DNA of 64,000 nt from Halobellus rarus (GTDB taxonomy: Archaea; Halobacteriota; Halobacteria; Halobacteriales; Haloferacaceae), in assembly GCF_024494595.1 (NCBI RefSeq), contig NZ_JANHDI010000009.1, forward strand, positions 1 to 64,000, read 5' to 3'. The position numbers and the translations under genes are program-made. Under the pieces are notes generated by a model, which saw nothing but the letters and a program-made list of their open reading frames with translations, had not been told where the DNA came from and searched no databases. Below, piece after piece: positions 9,048-18,943 of the stretch; position 1 is the first letter of the stretch, and every line of letters begins with the position of its first letter.

Positions 9048-10073
9048 ATGAGTCAAAAACAACAAACATCGACAGATAGCATCGCCGGGAAGATCACCAA
9101 GGCCGTAGGGAAACCCTCCGGGTACCTTTCCCTACTTGTGTTCTTAGTCGCGCTTGCACTCCCATTGTTCGCAACGAACTATATCCTCCACATCCTAATC
9201 CTGGTGTTTATCACCGGGATCGGTGCAATTGCCTGGAACATCATCGGAGGATACGGCGGCCAGTTCGCACTGGGGAACGCGGTATTCTACGGATTCGGTG
9301 CCTACTCTGTGGCACTGCTGGTTAATAACTATGGACAGAGCTTCTTCGTCGCACTCGCCGTGGGAATCATCCTTTCAGTGCTCTTAGCAGTTCTGGTGGG
9401 GTATCCAACTTTCACCCTGTCGGGCCACTATTTCGCGCTGGCAACCATTGCAGTCGTCGAAGGAATGCTATATCTAGTCTTATTCTTCGGCGACTTCACC
9501 GGTGGTGCGATCGGGCAGTCCGTCACCCCTGCCAGCTGGCTCGCGGATCTCGTCGGGAACCGAGTGATCGCCTTCTACATTTTCTTCGCCATCTTCGGCC
9601 TCTGCATATTGATCTCCACGTGGGTCCGATACTCGAAGCTGGGGTACTACCTCCTCGCAATTCGAGAGGACCAGGATGCGGCGGCGGCACTCGGAGTTAA
9701 CACGACGCGTTACAAGATCTACGGGTTCGCTCTTAGTGCAGCTATGACAGCACTCGCCGGAGGGATGTACGCTGTCTACGGAACGTACGTGTCTCCGTCG
9801 GGTGCCTTCTCACTCGACCTTTCGATTCAGTACGCCCTGATCACACTAATCGGTGGAATGGGGACCATCATCGGTCCGATAGTCGGTACGCTGTTTATGG
9901 TACCCATTCAGCAATACGTAACGACGGTTCTCGGCGGAAATCTCGGTTCGCTCGCGTACATCGGCTACGGCGTGATATTGATCGTCGTCATTATCTACGC
10001 GCCAGAGGGTCTCGTGACTCGGCTCTCGTTCGTTCGCGAATGGATTGACAATACTCTCCCGGAGGTGAAGTAA
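9048..10073 (+). CDS. livM: Branched-chain amino acid-type ABC transporter permease (LivM)
   Basis: This is the second permease of the transporter, 341 residues with about nine hydrophobic segments after a short hydrophilic N-terminus. Family features are [20 protein letters not shown], the [15 protein letters not shown] stretch, the coupling loop [19 protein letters not shown] and the final [17 protein letters not shown] with YAPEGLV. It starts directly after the LivH stop and ends just before the LivG start, so translation is probably coupled. The protein appears complete. Confidence 0.92.
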   Translation: MSQKQQTSTDSIAGKITKAVGKPSGYLSLLVFLVALALPLFATNYILHILILVFITGIGAIAWNIIGGYGGQFALGNAVFYGFGAYSVALLVNNYGQSFFVALAVGIILSVLLAVLVGYPTFTLSGHYFALATIAVVEGMLYLVLFFGDFTGGAIGQSVTPASWLADLVGNRVIAFYIFFAIFGLCILISTWVRYSKLGYYLLAIREDQDAAAALGVNTTRYKIYGFALSAAMTALAGGMYAVYGTYVSPSGAFSLDLSIQYALITLIGGMGTIIGPIVGTLFMVPIQQYVTTVLGGNLGSLAYIGYGVILIVVIIYAPEGLVTRLSFVREWIDNTLPEVK

Positions 10074-10074
10074 G

Positions 10075-10779
10075 ATGCTGAAGACTGAAAATCTCACAAA
10101 GCGGTTCGGAAGTGTCGTGGCAGTGGACGATGTCTCGATCGAGATCCCAGAAGGTGAAATCACCGGATTGATTGGTCCGAACGGAGCGGGCAAGACGACC
10201 CTGTTCAACCTAATCACTGGCTTCTACACGCCAAGCAATGGGACGGTTACCTACAAAGGCGAAGATATCACCAACCTCGCGCCCCACGAGATCTCGAAGA
10301 AGGGTGTATCCAGGACCTTCCAGGTTCCAAAACCCCTGAATCAGCTCTCTGTGACGGAGAACGTAGTTGTCGGGGCACTCGGCGAAGGTAAAGGTCGGCA
10401 GGCCGCTATGGAAAAGGCCAACGACACTCTCGACAGAGTGAACTTTCAGGGCGACTACTCGATGACCGCCAACAGCCTCAACGTCGGCCAACTGAAACGG
10501 CTCGAGATCGCGAAAGCTGTTGCCACAGATCCCGACCTTCTTATGCTCGACGAGGCCGTTGCCGGTCTCAACCCAGACGAACGGGGTAAGTTGGTCAACG
10601 TCATTGAAAAGCTCAATGACCAGGGCATCACCATCCTGATGGTCGAACACGTGATGGAGGTTGTGATGGGTCTCTCGAACAGAGTAATCGTCTTGGACGA
10701 AGGAAAAGTACTCACTGAAGGGACACCGAAGGAAGTGCAGAACGACGATGAGGTTATCGAAGTCTATCTAGGAACGTGA
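10075..10779 (+). CDS. livG: Branched-chain amino acid-type ABC transporter ATPase (LivG)
   Basis: This 234-residue ATPase has Walker A (GPNGAGKT), the Q-loop region ([10 protein letters not shown]), a signature-like [16 protein letters not shown] in place of the canonical LSGGQ, and Walker B ([13 protein letters not shown]), followed by the switch His in MVEHVMEVV. LivG proteins often have LSYGQQR, so LNVGQLKRL is a mild departure. It starts one base after the LivM stop. It would form a heterodimer with the LivF-like ATPase that follows to power import through LivHM. Confidence 0.9.
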   Translation: MLKTENLTKRFGSVVAVDDVSIEIPEGEITGLIGPNGAGKTTLFNLITGFYTPSNGTVTYKGEDITNLAPHEISKKGVSRTFQVPKPLNQLSVTENVVVGALGEGKGRQAAMEKANDTLDRVNFQGDYSMTANSLNVGQLKRLEIAKAVATDPDLLMLDEAVAGLNPDERGKLVNVIEKLNDQGITILMVEHVMEVVMGLSNRVIVLDEGKVLTEGTPKEVQNDDEVIEVYLGT

Positions 10780-10783
10780 AAAC

Positions 10784-11506
10784 ATGAGTAATAAAGAAAC
10801 GCTACTATCGGTCGACGACATCGAAGTGTTCTATGGCGAGACGCAGGCCCTCTTCGGGGTATCCCTCGAGGTATACGAGGGTGAACTCGTCACGATGATT
10901 GGCGGAAACGGTGCAGGGAAAACGACGACGCTGAGAACGATCTCGGGACTCCTCTCACCAAGGGTCGGATCGATCACGTTCAAAGGGGACGAAATCGCAG
11001 GCAAGGGGCCCGACGAAATCGTTAAATTGGGGATATCGCAGGCCCCAGAAGGTCGTATGCTCTTCTCTGGGCTAACTGTCGAGGAGAATCTCTACGCTGG
11101 CGCGTACCACCGGAGTGACGACGCAGCTGTCGAGGAGGACCTCGAGATGGTGTACGATTACTTCCCACAGCTACCGGATCTCTTGGAGCATAACGCTGAG
11201 GACCTCTCTGGAGGCCAACAGCAGATGCTGACCATCGGACGTGCGCTAATGTCTGATCCCGATCTTCTCCTTATGGACGAGCCATCGCTTGGGTTAGCAC
11301 CCCAGCTTGTCCAGACGATTGGTGGTATCGTAGAGGATCTCCGGGACGATGGTCAAACGATCCTGCTCGTAGAACAGAATGCCGAGTTAGCACTTGACAT
11401 CTCTGACCGCGGCTACGTGGTGCAGACGGGAGAAGTAGTTGCCTCGGGCCCGACCGAGGAACTGCGTGATACGGACGCGGTTCGGTCCGCGTACTTCGGT
11501 CAGTAA
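10784..11506 (+). CDS. livF: Branched-chain amino acid-type ABC transporter ATPase (LivF)
   Basis: This 240-residue ATPase has Walker A (GGNGAGKTT), the LivF-type SQAPEGRMLFSGLTVEENL stretch, the full signature DLSGGQQQML, Walker B (LLLMDEPSLGLAP) and the switch region LLVEQNAELAL. It follows livG by four bases and ends the transporter operon. The next gene starts about 100 bases later from its own TATA-like box. The length and motifs are standard for the family. Confidence 0.92.
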   Translation: MSNKETLLSVDDIEVFYGETQALFGVSLEVYEGELVTMIGGNGAGKTTTLRTISGLLSPRVGSITFKGDEIAGKGPDEIVKLGISQAPEGRMLFSGLTVEENLYAGAYHRSDDAAVEEDLEMVYDYFPQLPDLLEHNAEDLSGGQQQMLTIGRALMSDPDLLLMDEPSLGLAPQLVQTIGGIVEDLRDDGQTILLVEQNAELALDISDRGYVVQTGEVVASGPTEELRDTDAVRSAYFGQ

Positions 11507-11578
11507 CTCTCTCAGCTAACGAGCAGGTTTTCTCGTTCGTCGAAATCGTTTCCACCCAGATTCCTTCCGGAAGCACAA

Positions 11579-11588
11579 TATCTTTTAG
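11579..11588 (+). promoter_or_regulatory. TATA-like box before the ornithine cyclodeaminase-family gene
   Basis: The T-rich element TATCTTTTAG is centred about 27 bases before the ATG at 11611. This supports the ATG over the in-frame GTG at 11599 and implies a leaderless transcript. Confidence 0.45.
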
Positions 11589-11610
11589 TGGCGTTTGTGT
11601 GTCTCCCTCT

Positions 11611-12609
11611 ATGTCGGATATTACCTATCTCGACGGGATGGACGTCGCCGATCTCGCAGAGCCCGCAGAATACGTCGATGCAGTTCGTGAAGCCTACGCA
11701 GAGCGTGGGGCAGGGGCCGATGCCCGACCGCGCACAAAACTGACTCGCGACGACACTCCCGGTATGATGACGGGATATCTGGCAATTCTGCCCGAGAAGG
11801 GGTATATGGGTGGATATATGTACGCGGCTGGCTTCGGTGCGAGCGATGCGTGGTTCGTGACGCCGCTGTTCGATGCCGATGAGGGTGAACTGCAGGCAAT
11901 CGTCGACGGCGCGAGTATGAACCCGTTCAAAACGGGGGCAACCGGAGCTGTCGCAGTTGATGAACTCGCCAGGAACGACGCGAGAGAATTGGCCATCATC
12001 GGGACTGGATCGCAAGCCCGAGGCCAACTCATTACGACGGCAACCGTGCGTGATCTCGAAACTGTCCGCGTTTTTTCACCGACGCGAGAGAACAGGGAGT
12101 CGTTTGCAGCCGATTTCGACGAGGAACTTGATGCCACCGTCGAGGCTGTTCCAGATAGCACCACTGCTGTCGGAGATGCTGACATCATCATCACGGCGAC
12201 AACCGCCTCTGAACCGGTCATCGCCAACGAGGACATCGAGGACGGCACCCATATCACGGCGATGGGACAGTACGATCCAGAAAAGCGCGAATTAGATGCT
12301 GATACGATTTCCCGGGCGACGTACGTCCCAGACCTACGTGAACGGATACAGCAGGATGCGGGATCCTTTATTCAGGCACGTCAGGAAGGGGCCATCGACG
12401 ACGATCACGTCCACGGTGAACTTGGCGAGGTCGTCGTCGGTGACGTCCCGGGCCGAACGTCTGCAGATGAGGTGACTGTCTTCGACAGCGGTGGCACCGG
12501 CATCGAGACGATCGGCGCTGCGAGTATGCTCTACGAGAAAGCACTCGCGGAGGGACTCGGAACTACCCTGCGGTCCTACCCGGCCAGCGAAGCGATGATC
12601 GGAAACTAA
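11611..12609 (+). CDS. Ornithine cyclodeaminase / mu-crystallin family dehydrogenase
   Basis: This protein of about 332 residues has the family layout: an N-terminal substrate domain, then a Rossmann domain with LAIIGTGSQARGQL and NPFKTGATGAVAVD just before it. The family includes ornithine cyclodeaminase, alanine dehydrogenase, ketimine reductases and related NAD(P)-dependent imine-forming enzymes. The ATG at 11611 is chosen because the TATA-like box fits it. Next to an amino-acid-type transporter it may deaminate or reduce an amino acid or its imine. The substrate is not determinable from the motifs I can see. Confidence 0.82.
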   Translation: MSDITYLDGMDVADLAEPAEYVDAVREAYAERGAGADARPRTKLTRDDTPGMMTGYLAILPEKGYMGGYMYAAGFGASDAWFVTPLFDADEGELQAIVDGASMNPFKTGATGAVAVDELARNDARELAIIGTGSQARGQLITTATVRDLETVRVFSPTRENRESFAADFDEELDATVEAVPDSTTAVGDADIIITATTASEPVIANEDIEDGTHITAMGQYDPEKRELDADTISRATYVPDLRERIQQDAGSFIQARQEGAIDDDHVHGELGEVVVGDVPGRTSADEVTVFDSGGTGIETIGAASMLYEKALAEGLGTTLRSYPASEAMIGN

Positions 12610-12630
12610 CACCGCCCGGCGGCTACCATC

Positions 12631-12640
12631 TAAATTTATA
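12631..12640 (+). promoter_or_regulatory. TATA-like box before the epimerase gene
   Basis: TAAATTTATA lies about 28 bases before the ATG at 12664, again a leaderless arrangement. It suggests that the epimerase and the dehydrogenase behind it have their own transcript. Confidence 0.6.
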
Positions 12641-12663
12641 ACGGTGGTGGCTGAGGTCTAATT

Positions 12664-13626
12664 ATGAGTGACCGCACGATACTCATTACCGGAGGTACTG
12701 GGTTTATCGGTGCATATACTGCTGCAGAGGCCGTCTCGAACGGTGATTCGGTCGTTGCATTCGATATTAACGCCGATAGCCGAATTCTGGAGAAACTCGG
12801 TATTGCGGACCAAGTAGAGGTTATTGAGGGTGACATTACCGAGACGACGAGTGTCTTCGAGGCTGTTACGGAAACGGGTGCTACCCACATCATCCACTTG
12901 GCAGCGTTCCTGACGAACCTCTCGAATCAGTACCCCCGGAAATCAATCGACATTAACATCAAGGGGACGAACACGGTTTTCGAGGCCGCACGCGTCTTCG
13001 ATGATCAAATTGAACGAGTTGTATGGGCCTCGAGCTCTGCTGTGTACGCGCCGCAGCACAAGTACGATGATCCAGATGTCGATGAGGACGACTTGGTTTA
13101 TCCCGCGACACTGTACGGAGCCGCGAAGGAGTATAACGAACACCAAGCCGATCTTTATCGAGAAAATTATGATCTCTCACTAATCGGACTGCGGCCGACG
13201 CTCGTTTACGGGCCGTACCGGGAATCGGGTAGTGCCTCGGCATATGCGCAGGTCATTGAGGGGCCAGCACGTGAACACGCCGTGACGGTGGGACCGAGCG
13301 ACTTCGTTTTCGATTGGCAATATGCTACCGATGCGGGGGCTGCCTTCTATGGGGCGACGTTAGCCCCCGAATCTGAGCTATCTTATAGCGTGTACAACGT
13401 CTGTGGTGAGCGGGCGACTCTCACCGAAGTTGCGGACATCGTCCGTGAGTATCTGCCAGACGCGGACATTACGCTCACAGACGAGGGGACCGCAGTATGG
13501 AACCACCACATGGAGATGAATGCAGCAAAGGAAGAAATCGGATATGACCCAGAGTATGATCTCGAACGCGGCGTGAAATCCTACATCGACGTAGTCAGAG
13601 AGAATGCGGGGCTTGACCCGGTGTAA
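12664..13626 (+). CDS. NAD-dependent epimerase/dehydratase (extended SDR)
   Basis: This 320-residue extended short-chain dehydrogenase has an N-terminal GGTGFIGAYTA dinucleotide motif, a VVWASSSAVYAP segment with the catalytic Ser, and the YxxxK pair in LYGAAKEYNE. It belongs with UDP-sugar epimerases, uronate dehydrogenases and related oxidoreductases. The GLRPTLVYGP motif is also typical. Since its neighbours are catabolic dehydrogenases rather than glycosyltransferases, a role on a free sugar acid or hydroxy acid is more likely than cell-wall sugar synthesis, but this is inference. The zinc alcohol dehydrogenase follows after six bases, so the two are co-transcribed. Confidence 0.85.
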   Translation: MSDRTILITGGTGFIGAYTAAEAVSNGDSVVAFDINADSRILEKLGIADQVEVIEGDITETTSVFEAVTETGATHIIHLAAFLTNLSNQYPRKSIDINIKGTNTVFEAARVFDDQIERVVWASSSAVYAPQHKYDDPDVDEDDLVYPATLYGAAKEYNEHQADLYRENYDLSLIGLRPTLVYGPYRESGSASAYAQVIEGPAREHAVTVGPSDFVFDWQYATDAGAAFYGATLAPESELSYSVYNVCGERATLTEVADIVREYLPDADITLTDEGTAVWNHHMEMNAAKEEIGYDPEYDLERGVKSYIDVVRENAGLDPV

Positions 13627-13631
13627 CGTCG

Positions 13632-14669
13632 ATGGAGACAATCATCTTCGCCGACGACGGAGAACGGTCACTCGAACGTAGCACGGCCCCAATACCAGAC
13701 CCTGGACCTCGAGAGGTCCAGCTGGAAATCAAGGCTACGGGTATCTGTGGTAGCGATGTCGGCGCTTGGCACCGTAAGTCGGCATACGACTTCGTCGAAA
13801 CCCCTCGCGTGCCGGGCCACGAGTACGTCGGCGTCATCAGTGATCTCGGTGAAGACATCGAATACTTTGACGTGGGTGACAGAGTCGTTGAGCGGCCACT
13901 CCGCTCGTGTGGAGTCTGCAACGCGTGCCGAAATGGCGCTTCTCACGTATGCGAGAACCTCGAGATTACCGGCTTCCATTTTGATGGTGGGTTCGCACCC
14001 TACAGTGTCGTCTCAGTTCATTCACTCCACCGCGTCCCCGACAGCCTTACTCATCGGCAAGCAGCTATGGCTGAACCGATGGCAGTTGCTGCGCGTGCAA
14101 CGTTACATCGAACTAATCTAACGACTGGTGACGACGTACTGGTACTGGGCGCAGGTCCGATGGGTGCATTTAGTGCCCTAATCGGGGACACTCTGGCTGC
14201 GAACGTCACCGTTGGTGGACTGTCGAGGGACAAACCTCGGTTTGCGGTGCTAGAAGATCTCGGGATCAGGACCGTTAACCTCGAGACTACGTCGACATCC
14301 GAGTGTGCAAATGAATATGCGGATGGTGGCTTCGATGTTGTTGTAGATGCGACCGGGTCCACGAGTGCATTGACGGACGGAATTGCTGCCGCACGTCCGA
14401 ATGGCGAGGCAGTGGTTATCGGGATCCCCTCGGGAAGTCTCGATATACCAACCCCCGACTTCGTGCGTCAGGAACAGCGTGTGAGTGGATCCTATGGTGC
14501 AACACCCGCTGACTTCGAACGCGCCTTAGAAATTATGGAGGGCGTTCCCGACGAACTCGATGCTATGTCGCAGTCTTACGAACCGGACGATGTCGAGAGG
14601 GCCTTCCGATCATTCGCGGATGGAGAGGTCATTAAACCGATTCTCGAGACTTCGCTCCTCGATTACTAG
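13632..14669 (+). CDS. Zinc-dependent alcohol dehydrogenase (MDR family)
   Basis: This 345-residue medium-chain dehydrogenase has catalytic-zinc ligands in GICGSDVGAW and PGHEYVGV, four structural-zinc cysteines in CGVCNACRNGASHVC, and a Rossmann motif VLVLGAGPMGAFSA. The closest functional groups are sorbitol/threonine dehydrogenase-like enzymes acting on polyols or hydroxy acids. It follows the epimerase by six bases, so the pair probably works on consecutive steps. A weak hairpin (CCCTTCAAAAAGGG) lies about 20 bases after the stop and might end the transcript. Confidence 0.88.
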   Translation: METIIFADDGERSLERSTAPIPDPGPREVQLEIKATGICGSDVGAWHRKSAYDFVETPRVPGHEYVGVISDLGEDIEYFDVGDRVVERPLRSCGVCNACRNGASHVCENLEITGFHFDGGFAPYSVVSVHSLHRVPDSLTHRQAAMAEPMAVAARATLHRTNLTTGDDVLVLGAGPMGAFSALIGDTLAANVTVGGLSRDKPRFAVLEDLGIRTVNLETTSTSECANEYADGGFDVVVDATGSTSALTDGIAAARPNGEAVVIGIPSGSLDIPTPDFVRQEQRVSGSYGATPADFERALEIMEGVPDELDAMSQSYEPDDVERAFRSFADGEVIKPILETSLLDY

Positions 14670-14867
14670 TTTCGTTCGACTCCGTGGAAACCCTTCAAAA
14701 AGGGAAATAGAAAGAGCCATCGTCTCGACTGTTTTTCGTGGGTCCAGCCGATAACTGGCCTCGAAGAAAATCGTAACCTCGAATCTCCTTGACCAGTATG
14801 TTCGTCTCCCTTCGGTATTTGATAACAACATTTATGTAGGTACTCTAATGAAGTGATATTGAACAAC

Positions 14868-16298
14868 ATGGTAGATAGCAACCAATCAGGTAGTCCGGAG
14901 ACCAATCGCCGTCGATTCCTCAAAGGAGCTACGGCTTCCGGCCTCGCCTTGACGACGGGGCTCGCAGGCTGCAGTAGTGGTGGCAACAACGGCAGCAGTG
15001 GGGATAGCAACGGCGACGGTAGTGGCGGACAGACGACCAATCAGGCCAACGGAGACACAAACAGCGGCGGTGATCCGATTAAGGTTGGAGCACTCTTCCC
15101 GCTCAGCGGCAACCTCGCACAGTTAGGAGAAGAGAGTCTCCGTGGCGTGGAAATCGCTGTTGAAGAGCGGAATTCGAATGGTGGTGTGCAGGGTCGAGAG
15201 ATAGACCTCGTCTCGAAAGACGCTCCGGACGCCGACTCCGGTGTGAGCACCATTGAGAACCTCGCGACCGTCGAGGATGTGCCGGTCGTCGTCGGCTCGT
15301 ACTCGAGCACGATCTCGCGGGCGGCCAGCCAGCGAGCAGCAGGTTACGATCTCCCATACTGGGAGCTTGGAGCCGTCGCGGACGTTATTACCGAGGAGAA
15401 CCCGGGCAACGTCTTCAGGACGAACCCGCAGGCTTCTTTCTTCGGGACGTCCGGCGTCCAAACCGCGAGGGACGTCGTCGCCCCCGCCCTGGACAAAGAC
15501 CCCAGTGAACTCAACGTCGCCGTGATGTACGAAAGCGGCGCCTACGGTAACTCAGTCGGCGGGACAGTCAAAGAACTCTCCGAACAGGAGGGGATGAACG
15601 TCGTCGAAGACATTGAATACGACGCGTCGACCGGCGACCTCTCCTCGACGATTCAGACCCTCAAGAGTGCGGACGTTGACCTCCTCAACCACACTGGGTA
15701 CTCCTCTGATATCTACCTCCTGTGGAATCAGAGTAAGTCACTCGGGAACTACATCCCGGCAGCCATCGGCAACGGTGGAGGTTACTCACTACAGGCGTTC
15801 GTCGAGAACATCGGAACGACGGCCGCTATGGGGGTCTTGAACCAGGACTTCACGCAGTACAACACGAATCCTGAATACGCGCCTGGGATCGCAGAGTTCG
15901 TTGCGAAGTACCGTGAGAAATACGACGAGCCCCCACTGTCGGGACACTCGCTGGGTAACTACTTCGGGATGAACGTCCTGTTGGACACGCTGGAGAATCT
16001 GGACGACCCGTCCGGCTTCTCACTCAGTGCGATGCAAGATGCTGCACTCGGGATTGAACGAGAAATCGGTACGAGTGCGACGTCTTGGGGTGTGAAATTC
16101 GACAGCGAAAACTTCCAGAACACCCGAACAAAGGTGACCGGCCATCAGTGGCAGGAAGACACGTACACGGACGACATCTGGCACCCAGACCGGGATGACG
16201 GTACGGCTGACCTGTACACGCTCTATCCCGAGGAGGGACGGCTCTCGTTCGCGGACGTCAAGAACATCCCGCGACCGGATTACACGCAGGAATCGTAA
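14868..16298 (+). CDS. ABC transporter substrate-binding lipoprotein (branched-chain amino acid type)
   Basis: This protein of about 476 residues starts at the ATG at 14868 rather than the in-frame GTG at 14853. It has a twin-arginine signal (NRRRFLKGATASGLALTTG) ending in a lipobox LAGC, followed by a Gly/Ser/Asn-rich linker. It would be exported folded by Tat and lipid-anchored outside the membrane. The mature part begins IKVGALFPLSGNLAQLG, typical of LivK/AmiC-like periplasmic-binding proteins. It is the likely partner of the LivHMGF proteins encoded at 8129-11506, although three enzyme genes lie between. A TATA-like TTTATGTAGG is at 14831-14840. Confidence 0.88.
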   Translation: MVDSNQSGSPETNRRRFLKGATASGLALTTGLAGCSSGGNNGSSGDSNGDGSGGQTTNQANGDTNSGGDPIKVGALFPLSGNLAQLGEESLRGVEIAVEERNSNGGVQGREIDLVSKDAPDADSGVSTIENLATVEDVPVVVGSYSSTISRAASQRAAGYDLPYWELGAVADVITEENPGNVFRTNPQASFFGTSGVQTARDVVAPALDKDPSELNVAVMYESGAYGNSVGGTVKELSEQEGMNVVEDIEYDASTGDLSSTIQTLKSADVDLLNHTGYSSDIYLLWNQSKSLGNYIPAAIGNGGGYSLQAFVENIGTTAAMGVLNQDFTQYNTNPEYAPGIAEFVAKYREKYDEPPLSGHSLGNYFGMNVLLDTLENLDDPSGFSLSAMQDAALGIEREIGTSATSWGVKFDSENFQNTRTKVTGHQWQEDTYTDDIWHPDRDDGTADLYTLYPEEGRLSFADVKNIPRPDYTQES

Positions 16299-16590
16299 AT
16301 ATCGGGTTGCGCTGACCTCTCTTCGGCCGCTATGTTCTCGTAGTATTTTGGCGGTAGCTGATCTCTCTCCTTGATTTTAGCACTCTTAGATTCATTTACT
16401 GAGTCCATAGGTTCCTATGCATCACCCCGATGGAACTCCTGGCTGCGTGAGTAGTTTCTTCATCGCCTTAGCCGGTCTCGGGGAGCCAAAGTCGCAGTGA
16501 TTCGGTTGGATTAGTATCACAGCAGACCTACGGCAACGAGAACCAAAAAGGGGAAAAGTCAAGTCGCGGTGATGCAACTTACCTGATTGT

Positions 16591-17727
16591 ATGCCACAGA
16601 AATCGCGTGCGCTCGTAATGGAAGAGCCTGGCGAATTGGAAGTCAAAAACCTCGAAGTGCCAGAGACTGGCGCCAAAGATATTCTCGTCAAGGTAGAACT
16701 CAGCGGAATCTGCGGCTCAGACGTCCATATGTACGATGGGGGGATGGATCTTGATTTCCCCGTACTCCCGGGGCATGAATTTTCCGGCGTCATCGAGGAC
16801 TTAGGAGACGACGTGGACACGGACGCGAAGGGGGAGCCCGTCTCCGAAGGTGACAAAGTGACGGTTGTCCCGGGTATCGTTTGTGGTGAGTGTTGGTACT
16901 GCAACAACGTACCGACCCGCCCCACCACGTGTAAGAACCGCGATGTCTATGGGTTCTTGGGTACTGACTACCGGCAGGGCGTCCACGGTGGCTTCAGTGA
17001 GTATATGATCGCCGACGGCCGTTCCAGCTTTTACAAACTCCCGGACGAGATGGATATCGAACTCGGGGCGCTCGCCGAACCACTCTCAGTCGCGACGCGA
17101 GCATTCGAACGGGCCTACAGCCCTGGAATCCCAGACGCGCGTGAGGGGATCGGTATCGGGAAGTCTATCGCTGTCCAAGGTGCCGGCCCAGTAGGCCTCC
17201 TCGCGATGAGCGCCGCCGAAGCCGCCGGCGCTGGTCAGATCATCGCGGTTGACGCCATCGAAGAACGACTTTCGTTAGCGCAAGAGTTCGGTGCGACCCA
17301 CACGGTGGACCTGACCCAGTATGATGGCGATGACGATCTCATACAGGCAGTAAAAGAACTCACGCCAGGAAACGTCGGACCTGATGCAGCTATCGAGGCC
17401 GCAGGCATTCCTGTTGCGTTCAGCCAGGGGATTGAACTTCCCCGCGATGGGGGCACTCTCGTGGAAGTGGGTCACTACGCGTACAGCGGTGAAGCCGAAG
17501 TCAATCCGACCCGGGTGGTCCAGAAGGACATCGATATCAGAGGCAGCCTCGCGTATCCCCCGAACCAGTTCGAAACGTCGCTGTCGCTGCTTGACCAGCT
17601 CAAAGACGATGTCCCCTTCGACACGCTGTTTAACCACAAGGCCGGATTCGATGATGCCGAGTCGGCCTACGAGGCTCAAAAGAGCGGCGAAGCCTACCGC
17701 GCCACGATTCATCCGTTCGGCGTATGA
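16591..17727 (+). CDS. Zinc-dependent alcohol dehydrogenase (2,3-butanediol/sorbitol dehydrogenase-like)
   Basis: This 378-residue medium-chain dehydrogenase has GICGSDVHMYDG and LPGHEFSGVIEDLG for catalytic zinc, and CGECWYCNNVPTRPTTC for the structural zinc. The nucleotide motif is AVQGAGPVGLLAMSAAEAAG. It is slightly longer than the other zinc dehydrogenase at 13632, with an insert after the structural-zinc lobe. The gene overlaps the iron-type dehydrogenase gene behind it by four bases (ATGA), so the two are translated together. The substrate is unknown; the downstream acetoin dehydrogenase-like complex makes a vicinal diol plausible. Confidence 0.87.
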   Translation: MPQKSRALVMEEPGELEVKNLEVPETGAKDILVKVELSGICGSDVHMYDGGMDLDFPVLPGHEFSGVIEDLGDDVDTDAKGEPVSEGDKVTVVPGIVCGECWYCNNVPTRPTTCKNRDVYGFLGTDYRQGVHGGFSEYMIADGRSSFYKLPDEMDIELGALAEPLSVATRAFERAYSPGIPDAREGIGIGKSIAVQGAGPVGLLAMSAAEAAGAGQIIAVDAIEERLSLAQEFGATHTVDLTQYDGDDDLIQAVKELTPGNVGPDAAIEAAGIPVAFSQGIELPRDGGTLVEVGHYAYSGEAEVNPTRVVQKDIDIRGSLAYPPNQFETSLSLLDQLKDDVPFDTLFNHKAGFDDAESAYEAQKSGEAYRATIHPFGV

Positions 17728-18800
17728 GAAAGCACCTCCTCGCCCCTGGAGCCTACGTGCAAGGTGACGGCGTTATCGCCACAGAGGAATCGTTCAGGAC
17801 GCTACAGGGGACGACTGCGTTCGTCCTCGGAGGCGAGACGGCTCTCTCGACGACGGAATCAGATCTCCAAGTCGGACTCGAATCGGCAGGACTGGACGTC
17901 GCCGCTATCGAACCGGGAGTGGATAGCTGTACATTCGACCGGATCAATTCTCTGGTTGATGAAGCAGCGGCCGCAGCAGCGGATACAATCGTCGGTGTTG
18001 GTGGCGGAGTTGCGCTCGACACGAGTAAGGCGGTTGCCGACGCCCTTGATGCAGAGCTAGTCACTGTGCCAACGATCGCGAGTACCGACGCACCCTGCAG
18101 CTCGGTTTCGGTCGTCTACGACGACGACGGTAACTTCGACGACTACGTTCACAGAGACCGTGATCCAGACCTCGTGTTAGTCGACACGGGCGTAATTGTC
18201 CAAGCACCGACGCGGTTCCTTCGATACGGTATGGGGGATGCCTTCGCCACCCGCTTCGAGGCCGAAGCAGTCGCACGATCGAGTGAAGTGACGCACACTG
18301 GAGCCCACGCAACCGGTGCTGCACTGACTCTCGCTCGTTCGACATTTGACAACCTCCGGTCCTATGGGGAGTCCGCAATCGCTGCGAACCAGCGGGACGC
18401 TGTAACTCCCGCGTTCGAACACATCGTGGAGACAAACACGTTGCTCTCTGGTCTTGGTTTCGAGTCCGGGGGACTCGCTGCTGCCCACGCGTTCGGGAAA
18501 GGCTTCTCGAAGACAGATGCCGACGCCCCACACGGGCTCTTGATCGCGTTCAGCACCATCGCCCAACTAGTGCTCGAAGACCGTGAGCCAGACATTCTCG
18601 ACTCAGCACTGGATGTCTATCACACATTAGGCTTGGACCGGCGTCTCACTGATTTCGGAATCGACGATGCGGCTGTCGAGATAGTTGCCAAGAACGCTTG
18701 TAGTGAGGATACGACGATGGGCAACGAGCCGATGAACGTCACCCCTGGACGAGCGGCTGCGGCTCTTCGAACAGCTGACGAGCTCATCGCTCGGTACTGA
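17724..18800 (+). CDS. Iron-containing alcohol dehydrogenase / glycerol dehydrogenase-like
   Basis: This 358-residue protein belongs to the Fe-ADH/dehydroquinate-synthase-like superfamily. It has the GVGGGVALDTSKAVAD nucleotide-binding stretch, TVPTIASTDAPCSSVSVVY (typical of glycerol dehydrogenases), and metal-binding His residues in AAHAFGKGF and APHGLLIAF. Its start overlaps the preceding zinc dehydrogenase gene. The glycerol dehydrogenase-like branch also reduces or oxidises diols and hydroxyketones such as dihydroxyacetone or acetoin. The pair of unrelated alcohol dehydrogenases in one transcript suggests two oxidations of one substrate or its stereoisomers. Confidence 0.85.
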   Translation: MRKHLLAPGAYVQGDGVIATEESFRTLQGTTAFVLGGETALSTTESDLQVGLESAGLDVAAIEPGVDSCTFDRINSLVDEAAAAAADTIVGVGGGVALDTSKAVADALDAELVTVPTIASTDAPCSSVSVVYDDDGNFDDYVHRDRDPDLVLVDTGVIVQAPTRFLRYGMGDAFATRFEAEAVARSSEVTHTGAHATGAALTLARSTFDNLRSYGESAIAANQRDAVTPAFEHIVETNTLLSGLGFESGGLAAAHAFGKGFSKTDADAPHGLLIAFSTIAQLVLEDREPDILDSALDVYHTLGLDRRLTDFGIDDAAVEIVAKNACSEDTTMGNEPMNVTPGRAAAALRTADELIARY

Positions 18801-18943
18801 CCCCCGTGACTCTCTAACCGGTCAAGGAAGTGTGTCTGGATTGACCATCCGACACATCTTGACTCGATCGACCTGATTGCGGTCACGAGACGAAAACGGA
18901 TTTTAGTGGAAAACTATTTGGAGGGGGCGCGGAAGTAGATGAT

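Noticed and set aside
17753-18595. Several minus-strand open frames opposite the iron-type dehydrogenase
   Set aside because: All are antisense to a gene with clear dehydrogenase motifs and an ATGA overlap with its upstream partner.
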